NCBI RefSeq assembly: GCF_008327685.1
Contig: NZ_BDDE01000012.1
Location: 62,001-126,000, forward strand
Direction: 5' to 3'
DNA length: 64,000 nt
From: Actinomadura sp. K4S16
GTDB taxonomy: Bacteria; Actinomycetota; Actinomycetes; Streptosporangiales; Streptosporangiaceae
Shown: positions 56,831 to 64,000 of the stretch, in pieces
How the letters are laid out: each line of letters begins with the position of its first letter
How positions within the stretch are numbered: the stretch's first letter is position 1
Notes under the pieces: generated by a model
Told to the model about the DNA's origin: nothing
Database searches by the model: none
Seen by the model: the letters and a program-made list of their open reading frames with translations, nothing else
Translations under genes and position numbers: made by a program

Positions 56831-58385
56831 GGTGCACGTCCACGTCCCCGAGCTTCCCGCGGATCCGCAGGACGATCACCGGCGGGTTCGCGGTGGACGC
56901 GCCCTCCGGTTCCAGGGTCTGCACGACCTTGGCGGCGGGCCCGCTCGTCGTCCGGTGGTCGACCCGCACGTCGCCGAGCCCGATCCGCGCGTCCACCAGC
57001 ACGCGGGCGGTGGGCGGCACCGTGACCTCCAGCCCGCCGACTCCGACCTCGGCGTCGATCGTGACCCGCTGGCCGGCCGCGACCGGCAGGGCGGAGAGGT
57101 CCAAGTCGCCCTGCCCGATGCCCACCTTGTACAGGCGGCCGATCTGCGAGGTGTCGGTGGGACGCCAGTTGACCTCCCCGTACTCGGCGTTGCGCGGGAC
57201 GTCGCCCGCGACCGAGGTGGTCAGCATGGCGAGGGTCAGCACGGTCCCGGCCGCCGCGAGGCCGCGGGTGCGGAACCAGCCGCCGACGACCAGGCCGAGC
57301 CCGATGACGGCGAGCGCGGGCGCCATGACGATCAGCCAGGAGTCCGGCGCCGGGTAGGACCGGGCCACAGGGATCATCGCCGCGCCGGCGGCCATGGCGG
57401 CGAGCAGCGTGATCGCCGCCACCGGCGACGTCCCGCCTCCGCAGCCGTGCTGAGCGGGCGCCTTGGTCGCGGAGGCGGGCGCGGTGCCGAAGGGTGCGGT
57501 GCCGAAGGGCGCGGTGGCCGCGGGCGTCTCCGCCCACGCGGCCGAGTACGCGGCGAGGTCGATCATGCCGTCGGGCAGGCCGCTCGCCCCGGGCCCGGAA
57601 GGCCCGTGCCCGCCGAGAGGCCCGTCCTTGCTGAGGGAGACGCCGCCGACGGTGGCGGGCTCCGACCGGGTCCACCCTGCGGAGGGCTCCGGCGGATACC
57701 CCGTGATCCGTTCTGGGGTGGTGCGCGCCACGGCCACGAGGTCTACGCCCCGTGAGTGCGCGACCAGCAGCACCAGCCCGAACACCACGAGGAACGCGAT
57801 CGCGTCGGTGAGGACCCCGCCGAACAGGCTGAACGTGACGCCGACGCACAGCAGCGCGCCGAGGATCGTGAGGACGGCCTGCCCGTCGAACCACCGCTTG
57901 AGCATCTGCTCGGCGATCGACGACTCGTCCGGGCTCGCCGGCATCAGCAGCGCCGCCGCGATGTAGAGGAAGACCCCTTGCCCGTGCGCGAGGACGAGGA
58001 TCGCGAACCCGACGCGGAACACGACCGGGTCGATGCCGGTGTAGCGGCCGAGCCCCGTGCACACACCGGCCAGCACCTTCCGCTCGGCGTCGCGCGCAAG
58101 CCGCCGGTAACCGTCTGCGGCCTGCTTCCCAACGCTCTGCTTCCCAACGCTCTGCTTCCCGAGGCCCTGCTCCCCGAGGCCCTGCTCCCCGTCGCGCGTC
58201 TCACCGCGGCCCTCGCTGGGCCGCCCGCCGTGTCCAACGCCGTCCTCAACGCCGTTGCCTGTGCCGTCGTGAATGCCCACGCCGTCGTGAACGCCCTGGC
58301 CCACGCCGTGCCCGCTCTCGCTCGCGTCGCCGCCAGGCCCGCGCAGGTCCTCTTTCCGACCCTGTTCCTCGCCCATGCCAGCCAT
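56823..58385 (-). CDS. PspC-domain protein with LiaF-like C-terminal domain
   Basis: A 520-residue membrane protein. The first 90 residues are Gly/Val/His/Gln-rich with S-V-G-K-Q and G-L-G-E-Q repeats. The PspC domain (about 93-150) has R-D-A-E-R-K-V-L-A-G-V-C-T-G-L-G-R-Y. Several transmembrane helices follow, then a beta-rich cytoplasmic or surface domain (I-G-Q-G-D-L-D-L-S, V-G-V-G-G-L-E-V-T-V-P, I-G-L-G-D-V-R-V) of the LiaF/DUF4097 kind. Such proteins sense envelope stress, usually with a two-component system; one is divergent at 59129. The ATG at 58385 or 58376 may be used. Confidence 0.87.
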   Translation of the reverse strand: MAGMGEEQGRKEDLRGPGGDASESGHGVGQGVHDGVGIHDGTGNGVEDGVGHGGRPSEGRGETRDGEQGLGEQGLGKQSVGKQSVGKQAADGYRRLARDAERKVLAGVCTGLGRYTGIDPVVFRVGFAILVLAHGQGVFLYIAAALLMPASPDESSIAEQMLKRWFDGQAVLTILGALLCVGVTFSLFGGVLTDAIAFLVVFGLVLLVAHSRGVDLVAVARTTPERITGYPPEPSAGWTRSEPATVGGVSLSKDGPLGGHGPSGPGASGLPDGMIDLAAYSAAWAETPAATAPFGTAPFGTAPASATKAPAQHGCGGGTSPVAAITLLAAMAAGAAMIPVARSYPAPDSWLIVMAPALAVIGLGLVVGGWFRTRGLAAAGTVLTLAMLTTSVAGDVPRNAEYGEVNWRPTDTSQIGRLYKVGIGQGDLDLSALPVAAGQRVTIDAEVGVGGLEVTVPPTARVLVDARIGLGDVRVDHRTTSGPAAKVVQTLEPEGASTANPPVIVLRIRGKLGDVDVHRV

Positions 58386-58539
58386 GGTCGCGCGCCACCG
58401 GCGACGGACGGTATCGGGGACGCCCCTGACTCTCCCCCGAGATTGGAACCAGGGTCAGGGCGGGCTCAGGGTTCGTGCGCCCTTTCGGCGCCGCCACCGA
58501 CAGTTCACTGTGGCGGGCGGTCGAGCGGGCTGGACTCGG

Positions 58540-58791
58540 TCAGGCAGACTCGGGCGGGATCGGAAACCCGTACCGCTGAGAGATCTCACGCAGCGCCCGA
58601 ATGCAAGCAGACTGCACGGGCGCATAGCCTGCGTACTGGAGCTTCACACTGGCGAACGGCTTGTCTGCGCAGGTCCCGCGCTTTTCGGTCTGGCCGTGCC
58701 AACCGCACTCGCCACGCCGTCCGGCCGTGTCGCTCCCGTGGTTGGCCGGGTCGAACGGCTTGACCCAGATCACGTGCCCGTCGCTCGCCAT
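58540..58791 (-). CDS. Small hypothetical protein with three cysteines
   Basis: An 83-residue protein with balanced composition, unlike shadow frames: V-I-W-V-K-P-F-D-P-A-N-H, G-E-C-G-W-H-G, G-T-C-A-D-K-P-F-A-S-V and S-A-C-I-R-A-L-R-E-I-S. No family is recognised. The start ATG 58791 has no ribosome site, but TAGCAT lies about 7 bases upstream, so a leaderless message is possible. Two C-x-n-H-like sites might bind metal. Confidence 0.55.
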   Translation of the reverse strand: MASDGHVIWVKPFDPANHGSDTAGRRGECGWHGQTEKRGTCADKPFASVKLQYAGYAPVQSACIRALREISQRYGFPIPPESA

Positions 58792-59128
58792 GGCCGCATG
58801 CTACGAACCGGCATACGTGACGCGCTGGCTGTCGGCCGGCACCGGACAGCCGCGCGGCCGACAGGACGGCCATTCGCAAGATCGCGGCAAGCGCCGGCCA
58901 GGTGCGGCGGGCACTCGTGCGAGACGGTGGTCGAGCAGCTCGCCGGGCCTGCGGTCAGGCGAACCGCGCAACACCGGCCCAGACCCGACGGTGAGGGCGC
59001 CGGCGCTGGTCCCATTTGGATCAATGCCCGGTTTCGACCCTGAGGCGGGACCAGGGCTGGTCCCTGATGCGGATTATGTCCGGGCGTGTGACCATCGATG
59101 ACGTGGGAGAACCTTGGGAAGGGCGGCG
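58792..59128. other. Intergenic region between divergent genes
   Basis: No gene is supported. The promoter of the PspC-kinase/regulator pair should lie in the right part; I could not assign -35 and -10 boxes with confidence. Confidence 0.4.
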
Positions 59129-60343
59129 GTGAAGCAGGAGACGGCGGAACGGCCGGCGGCGCCACCGGGACCGGTGGACGCGGCGCCTGCCACGCCCGCC
59201 CGGCTGGAGCGGGCGGCCGAAGGGCGGCTCATCGCCGGAGTGAGCCGGGGCCTGGCCTCGCATCTCGGCGTGGACGTGTTCCTCATCCGCGGCGCGTTCG
59301 TGCTGCTCACGGTCGCGAGCGGGCTCGGCCTCGCCGCCTACGCCGCGTTCTGGATCCTCGTGCCCGCCCAGGAGAAGGCCCCGGCCGAGGCCGGGCGGCG
59401 GCGCGGACGTGACTGGGGCCAGCTGCTCGCCTACGCGGCCGTCGCGATGGGGCTCGCCGCGCTGCCGTGGGGAGCGGCGGGGGTCGTCCGGTGGGCGCTG
59501 TGGCCGTTCATCGTCGGCGGCGTCGGCGCCGCGATCCTCTGGCAGCAGGCCGATCGCGACCAGCGGCAGCGCTGGACGCTGCCGCTGCGCCAGCGGTGGC
59601 TGCGCAGCCTGCTCGGACTGCTCCTCGTCGTCGGCGGCATCGGCGGGTTCGTGGCGCAGAAGGTGGAGGCCGACCAGGCGCGGTCCGTCCTCATCGCCAC
59701 GCTGATCATCCTCACCGGGGTCGCGGTGATCGTGACGCCGTGGGTGGTGCGGCTCTGGCAGGACCTCGACGCGGAGCGGCACGAGCGCATCCGGTCGCAG
59801 GAGCGCGCCGAGCTCGCCGCCCACATCCACGACTCCGTGCTGCACACGCTGACGCTCATCCAGCGGAACGCGCACGACACCCGCGAGGTCCAGCGGCTCG
59901 CCCGCTCCCAGGAGCGGACGCTGCGGACATGGCTCTACCAGCCGCGCGCCGACCCCGACCGGACGTTCGCCGCCGCGATCAGGGAGACGGCGGGCGAGGT
60001 CGAGGACGACCACGGCGTGCCGATCGAGGTCGTCTGCGTGGGCGACACCGCGCTGGACGAGCGGCTCGGCGCCGCGCTGCAGGCCGCGCGGGAGGCGATG
60101 GTGAACGCCGCCAAGTACGCGGAGGCGCCGTCGGTGTCGGTGTACGCGGAGGTGGAGGGCGACGAGATCGCCGTCTTCGTCCGCGACCGGGGCAAGGGAT
60201 TCGATCTCGACCAGGTCCCGGCGGACCGGATGGGTGTGCGGGGGTCCATCATCGGACGTATGGAGCGCAACGGCGGGAAGGCCACCGTCCGCACCGCGCC
60301 GGGCGAGGGCACCGAAGTGCGCCTGGAGATCAAGAAGTCATGA
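59129..60343 (+). CDS. PspC-domain sensor histidine kinase (DesK/NarL-type)
   Basis: A 404-residue kinase. A PspC domain (about 30-85; G-R-L-I-A-G-V-S-R-G-L-A-S-H-L-G) is followed by further membrane helices to ~220. The HisKA_3 helix has H-I-H-D-S-V-L-H-T-L near 232, and the ATPase domain has N-A-A-K-Y-A, D-R-G-K-G-F-D and G-V-R-G-S-I-I-G-R-M. GTG 59129 follows GGGAAGG; a TTG at 59114 is less likely. The response regulator gene follows after 91 bases. Confidence 0.92.
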   Translation: MKQETAERPAAPPGPVDAAPATPARLERAAEGRLIAGVSRGLASHLGVDVFLIRGAFVLLTVASGLGLAAYAAFWILVPAQEKAPAEAGRRRGRDWGQLLAYAAVAMGLAALPWGAAGVVRWALWPFIVGGVGAAILWQQADRDQRQRWTLPLRQRWLRSLLGLLLVVGGIGGFVAQKVEADQARSVLIATLIILTGVAVIVTPWVVRLWQDLDAERHERIRSQERAELAAHIHDSVLHTLTLIQRNAHDTREVQRLARSQERTLRTWLYQPRADPDRTFAAAIRETAGEVEDDHGVPIEVVCVGDTALDERLGAALQAAREAMVNAAKYAEAPSVSVYAEVEGDEIAVFVRDRGKGFDLDQVPADRMGVRGSIIGRMERNGGKATVRTAPGEGTEVRLEIKKS

Positions 60344-60434
60344 GCGCGGCCGCCGGGGCGTCCTCCCGCGGCGCGCGGCATGAGCGGCGGCCGACCGGGG
60401 ACGCCGGTGGCCGCCGCCCACGGAGGAGCGGGAC

Positions 60435-61076
60435 ATGAGTGAGGCGTTGAAGAGGGTCGTGCTGGTCGACGACCACCAGATGTTCCGGACCGGTGTGAAG
60501 GCCGAGCTGGGCGGCGGCGTCGAGATCGTCGGCGAGGCGGGCGACGTCGACGAGGCGGTCGCGGTGATCCGCGGGACGCAGCCGGACGTGGTGCTGCTGG
60601 ACGTCCACCTGCCCGGCGGCGGGGGCATCGAGGTGCTGCGGCGGCTGCACGGCGCCGTCACGTCCAAGTTCCTCGCGCTGTCGGTGTCGGACGCGGCGGA
60701 GGACGTGATCGGCGTCGTCCGGGGCGGGGCCCGCGGCTATGTCACCAAGACGATCTCCGGCCCCGAGCTGACGGACGCGATCGGCCGGGTCGCCGAGGGG
60801 GACGCGGTGTTCTCGCCGCGGCTGGCCGGGTTCGTCCTGGACGCGTTCGCCGCCACGGACGCCCCGGCCGTCGACCCGGAACTGGACCAGATCACCCAGC
60901 GGGAGCGTGACGTGCTGCGCCTGATCGCGCGCGGGTACGCCTACAAGGAGATCGCCAAGGAGCTGTTCATCTCGGTGAAGACGGTGGAGACGCACGTCAG
61001 CAGCGTCCTGCGGAAACTCCAGCTCTCGAACCGGCACGAGCTGTCGCGCTGGGCCGCCGCCCGCCGGCTCGTCTAG
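60435..61076 (+). CDS. LuxR/NarL-family response regulator
   Basis: A 213-residue regulator. The receiver has V-L-V-D-D-H-Q and the phospho-acceptor aspartate in V-L-L-D-V-H-L-P. The LuxR HTH is L-T-type Q-I-T-Q-R-E-R-D-V-L-R-L-I-A-R-G and I-S-V-K-T-V-E-T-H-V-S-S-V-L-R-K-L. ATG 60435 lies behind GGAGGAG. It is the partner of the PspC kinase; the PspC/LiaF-like operon on the other side is a likely target. Confidence 0.93.
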   Translation: MSEALKRVVLVDDHQMFRTGVKAELGGGVEIVGEAGDVDEAVAVIRGTQPDVVLLDVHLPGGGGIEVLRRLHGAVTSKFLALSVSDAAEDVIGVVRGGARGYVTKTISGPELTDAIGRVAEGDAVFSPRLAGFVLDAFAATDAPAVDPELDQITQRERDVLRLIARGYAYKEIAKELFISVKTVETHVSSVLRKLQLSNRHELSRWAAARRLV

Positions 61077-61214
61077 GCGGGCGTATGAGGCTCATGTGTT
61101 TGCCCGGACGGGCCCGGAGGTAAACGTTTTCTCTGCGGTTGTGAGCGAATCGTAATTCCCGATTCCCGTACATCATGATCACGAACACCGTCCGGTATGG
61201 GACAGTCGCTCTTC

Positions 61215-61964
61215 ATGACATACCCTCCCTCCGGGCCCCCGCAGCCGGGCCCCCAGGCGCCCTACCCGCCTCCTCCGCCGATGCCGGGCGATCACGGTCC
61301 CGGGTCGCCCTACGGCTCGAACACCGAGAAGACCAACGGCCTGGCGATCGCCGCGCTCGTGACCGGCCTCATCCCGTGCGTCAGCCTCGTCGGCCTCGTC
61401 CTCGGGATCATCTCCCTCAGCCAGATATCGAAGAAGGGCGGCAAGGGCCGCGGGCTCGCGATCGCCGGGATCGCGCTGGCCTGCCTGTGGATCGTGCTCA
61501 GCATCGTGGCGTTCGCGCTGCGCGGCGGCGGCTCGTCCGACGACGGGGCCGCTCCCAAGCCGACCGCGACCAAACCCAAGGAGGTCGACGCCCAGAAGAT
61601 GAAGCTCGGCGACTGCATCAACGACAACTCGGGCGCCACAACCAGCACGGCGACCGAGGCCCCCGTCGAGGTCGAGAGCGTCAAGATCGTCCCCTGTGCC
61701 GGCCCGCACGACGGCGAGGTGACGGCCGTCTTCAAGCTGAAGGGCTTCGTCATGCCGCCCGAGGCGCGGCTCCAGCAGCTAGCCTCGACCGGATGCAAGC
61801 TCCGCACGCAGGCGCGGATCAACCGCGACCCGGCCGCACGGGGCATCGCGAGCTCCTACTACTACCCCACGGCCGACTCGTGGAAGTCCGGTGACCGCAC
61901 CGTCACCTGCGTCGCCGTGGCCGCCACCGACGGCAAGAAGCTCACCCGACCCCTGCACCGCTGA
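61215..61964 (+). CDS. DUF4190 membrane protein with septum-formation-like domain
   Basis: A 249-residue protein. A Pro-rich cytoplasmic start (M-T-Y-P-P-S-G-P-P-Q-P) leads into two helices of DUF4190 (N-G-L-A-I-A-A-L-V-T-G-L through I-A-L-A-C-L-W-I). The extracellular part has K-L-G-D-C-I, P-C-A-G-P-H-D-G-E-V and C-K-L-R-T, as in septum-formation-family domains. ATG 61215 is the usual start of this family; ATG 61197 is in frame. TATGGG at 61196 may be a -10 box for a near-leaderless message. Confidence 0.82.
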   Translation: MTYPPSGPPQPGPQAPYPPPPPMPGDHGPGSPYGSNTEKTNGLAIAALVTGLIPCVSLVGLVLGIISLSQISKKGGKGRGLAIAGIALACLWIVLSIVAFALRGGGSSDDGAAPKPTATKPKEVDAQKMKLGDCINDNSGATTSTATEAPVEVESVKIVPCAGPHDGEVTAVFKLKGFVMPPEARLQQLASTGCKLRTQARINRDPAARGIASSYYYPTADSWKSGDRTVTCVAVAATDGKKLTRPLHR

Positions 61965-62277
61965 CGACCCCGGCGCTCGCTGGGCGGCCGGCCCGCCGCC
62001 CGGTCCCGCCAGCGCCAGGCTCTGCCTGAGCCCTGTCTGGCTCCCGCTCTCCGGCTCTCCCGCTCCCGCGAGCCTGACACTCCTCCGACCGACGGTCCCC
62101 CACGCGCCACGGTTCTTGCGCGAGAAACGCCTCCACCGCCGCCGTAGCCCCGTCCAGCAGGACCTGCTCGGCGACGCTCCTCCGAGCCCGACTTCCGAGT
62201 CCCTGCTCAGCGTCCGGTCTGCGCCCAATGCCCCGTCCGTGTCCAACGTTCGGTATGTGCCCAGCGTCCGATGGTGC
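61965..62277. other. Intergenic region between convergent genes
   Basis: GGGCGGC (61982-61988) and GCCGCCC (61995-62001) form a 7-bp stem, a possible terminator. The rest is C-rich with scattered CAGCGTCCG words and no gene. Confidence 0.5.
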
Positions 62278-63177
62278 TCACTGATGCGACGCACGCATGG
62301 CGTCAACGACCATCTCGGCGATGTGCTCCACCGTCGACACTCCCGCTCCCATCGTCGGACTGTCGCCGCTGCACACCGCGATGAGGAAGTCGTGGTCATG
62401 CCCGGTGATGCGGCCGATGCTGTTGATCGCCCAGCCGTGCCCCTGGTGGCGGACCGGCGTCCAACCGTTCTTCAGCGCCACCTTCTCGCCCGGACGCGCA
62501 GCCGCGCTGATGCCCCACGCCTGCTCGTCCAGCACGGAACCCATCAAGCCGAGGACGTACCGGCGGGCGCGCGGTTCCAGCGGACTAGCGTCCGATGCCA
62601 GGTTCGTAAGCAGACGCACCTGATCGGCCGGGCTGGTCAGGGACGAACCCCACGAGGTGTGAAACGGCTTCGTGTGCCTCAGTCCGAAGGCCTTGTTCGT
62701 GTCCGCGACGCCAGGACCGTCCCCCGCTGCGGAGTACAAGGCGTTCGCCGCCGAGTTATCGCTTTGCCGGATCATCGTCCCGGCCAAGGCCCGTTCACCG
62801 CCGGTCAGCCCTCGGCCGTCGCGCTGCCGCTGCAGCAGGAGGCTGGACAGGATGTCCACCTTCATGATGCTGGCGCTGACGAACCGGCCCTTCTCGTTCT
62901 CGCCGAACGACATGCCCGTCCGCAGATCCGTCACCATCACCCCCGCCTTGCCTGGACGTTTCTGGATATAGGTGTCTACGGCCCGGCGCAGTGTCGCGGA
63001 GTCGAACGGGCGCGCGGCGAGCTGGACTGCGTTCACCTCCCGCCCACCCGCCGAAGGCTCGCCGGCCTCAACGACACCGCCGCTTGCGTGCCGCGTCCCG
63101 TCCGCCGTGATCCAGTAGGCGGTCGAACCCGCCCCGATACCCGCCGCGAGAGCGAGCACAATGAGATAACGCCGCAT
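62278..63177 (-). CDS. Class A beta-lactamase-like serine hydrolase
   Basis: A 299-residue secreted or membrane-anchored protein. It begins M-R-R-Y-L-I-V-L-A-L-A-A-G-I-G-A-G-S, a signal anchor. The penicillin-binding fold motifs are S-x-x-K in S-A-S-I-M-K near 102, S-D-N in R-Q-S-D-N-S-A near 139, and K-N-G in place of K-T-G in A-L-K-N-G-W. The changed third motif and the missing E166 loop make a wall hydrolase or inactive relative as likely as a true beta-lactamase. ATG 63177 follows GGGGGA; the frame reaches upstream through repeats but that part is rejected. Confidence 0.85.
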   Translation of the reverse strand: MRRYLIVLALAAGIGAGSTAYWITADGTRHASGGVVEAGEPSAGGREVNAVQLAARPFDSATLRRAVDTYIQKRPGKAGVMVTDLRTGMSFGENEKGRFVSASIMKVDILSSLLLQRQRDGRGLTGGERALAGTMIRQSDNSAANALYSAAGDGPGVADTNKAFGLRHTKPFHTSWGSSLTSPADQVRLLTNLASDASPLEPRARRYVLGLMGSVLDEQAWGISAAARPGEKVALKNGWTPVRHQGHGWAINSIGRITGHDHDFLIAVCSGDSPTMGAGVSTVEHIAEMVVDAMRASHQ

Positions 63178-64000
63178 CGATTCCCCCGAATGTCGTGCGA
63201 CCCAGAACTGACGTAAACCGTGAACTTGGAGTGCGCCTCGAACAGGCGTGCCTGCCCGACCCGCGCGCCTGGTCCGACATGCGCGGCTGAACCGGACATA
63301 GGTCCTGACCTGGCGCGCCCGCCCCCGCCGTGCGCGCAGACCTGCCGCGCGTACGCGAACCGGCGCACGTACCTGATCCGGCGCTCCTGCCAGGCAGGAC
63401 GTGCGTGCCGGACCTGGCGCGCGGACCTGCCGCGCGTCTGCGAACCGGCGCACATGCCCGCTCCGGCGCGTCGTGCCAGGCAGGACGTGCGTGCTGGTCC
63501 TGTCCCTGCGCGCGGCCCAGGACCTGGCGTGGCTACCGGCCCCCGCACGCGCCCGATCAGGCGATTCGTGCCAGACAGGACGTGCGTGCCGGATCTGGCA
63601 TGCGTGCCGGATCTGCCGTGCGTGCAGAATCCGGGCGCTTACTTACTGCTGGCCCGCGGCCTGATCCGGTGCATGCGCCTGGACGGCGAAGTGCCCGGAT
63701 CGGCGCGCTTACCTGCTCCGACCTATGTGTGCGCCCGACGAAGGTGCGCGCCTGGCTCGGCGTGAGTGCCTGGCTCGGCGCGCGCCCGGATCGGGACGCG
63801 TACCCCTGCTGGCACACCTGCCTGAACCGGTGCGTGGACCTCGCGGACGCGCGCGCCCGGTTCGGCAGCGCGACCCCACCGAGTCCGCGCGTGTCTCGGC
63901 TGGCGCGCGTGCCCGTCTGGCCCTGGTACACGCGACCAGCCGAGTCCCGCATGTCTCGCCCGTTGCACGCGCTGCTCCAAACCGCGCCTGCTCCCACACC
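63178..64000. repeat. Degenerate repetitive region without a convincing gene
   Basis: About 820 bases of imperfect repeats. GACCTGCCGCGCGT...GCGAACCGGCGCAC recurs at about 63340 and 63424 (84 bases apart), and CAGGACGTGCGTGC recurs near 63397, 63481 and 63577. Several frames are open on both strands because stop codons are rare in such sequence, and their products are Arg/Ala/Pro-rich without signatures. CCTGCCAGGCAGG is a short palindrome in the unit. The array may continue past the window. Confidence 0.65.

Noticed and set aside
62278..63453. Longer N-terminus for the serine hydrolase
   Set aside because: The extra 92 residues are repeat-encoded Arg/Ala sequence that would precede the signal anchor; the ATG at 63177 has a ribosome site.

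Overview
The window is very GC-rich, uses many GTG and TTG starts, and carries a gene order typical of actinobacteria: nnr, alr, tsaE, tsaB, rimI, tsaD, groES, groL, sigD-type sigma factor, RsdA-type anti-sigma factor, DUF5319 gene, guaB, guaB3, choD-like oxidase, guaA. From memory the same order runs from about Rv3433c to Rv3396c in Mycobacterium tuberculosis. The XRE/DUF397 cluster, the LiaF/PspC genes and the general style suggest a filamentous actinomycete, plausibly Actinomadura or another Thermomonosporaceae. That placement is inference.

Layout. 1-2.1 kb: end of a membrane protein gene, then two DUF397 genes and an HTH-DUF5753 regulator. 2.1-10.4 kb: nnr, a ~180-bp tandem repeat, alr, an alpha/beta hydrolase, tsaE, a Gly/Tyr-repeat membrane protein, and tsaB-rimI-tsaD (t6A tRNA modification). 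10.4-15.5 kb: a kinase-like phosphotransferase, a long coiled-coil protein built on 7- and 11-residue repeats, and a THUMP-like methyltransferase. 15.5-23 kb: groES-groL under a CIRCE operator, sigma/anti-sigma pair, DUF5319, guaB and guaB3. 23-29.5 kb: glpD, a TetR gene, an aldehyde dehydrogenase with a 15-unit heptad extension, and a GMC oxidase. 29.6-34.4 kb: two M43 metalloproteases flanking an AlkD-like gene, then guaA. 34.5-39.3 kb: an oxidative-stress block (ahpC-ahpD, TetR, carotenoid oxygenase, OxyR). 39.5-47.4 kb: two large GT2-TagF wall-polymer polymerases and a methyltransferase. 47.6-52.5 kb: a CoxG-like protein and a form II molybdenum hydroxylase operon. 52.6-56.4 kb: a CHAP hydrolase coupled to a repeat protein, a 31-residue membrane protein, a degenerate cysteine-dioxygenase-like cupin, a lipoprotein and a TetR gene. 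56.4-61.1 kb: an envelope-stress module (PspC/LiaF-like protein, small membrane protein, PspC histidine kinase, response regulator). 61.2-64 kb: a DUF4190 protein, a beta-lactamase-like serine hydrolase and a repetitive tail without a convincing gene.

Strong inverted repeats mark many gene ends and several leaders. Short tandem repeats are frequent both between genes and in frame inside genes (21-, 33-, 15- and 12-bp units). The most unusual observations are the second TagF paralog whose GT2 domain has lost its active-site motifs, the cysteine-dioxygenase-like protein that lacks the metal-binding motif, the heptad extension on the aldehyde dehydrogenase, and the hairpin that overlaps the ribosome-binding region of the hydroxylase small-subunit gene.
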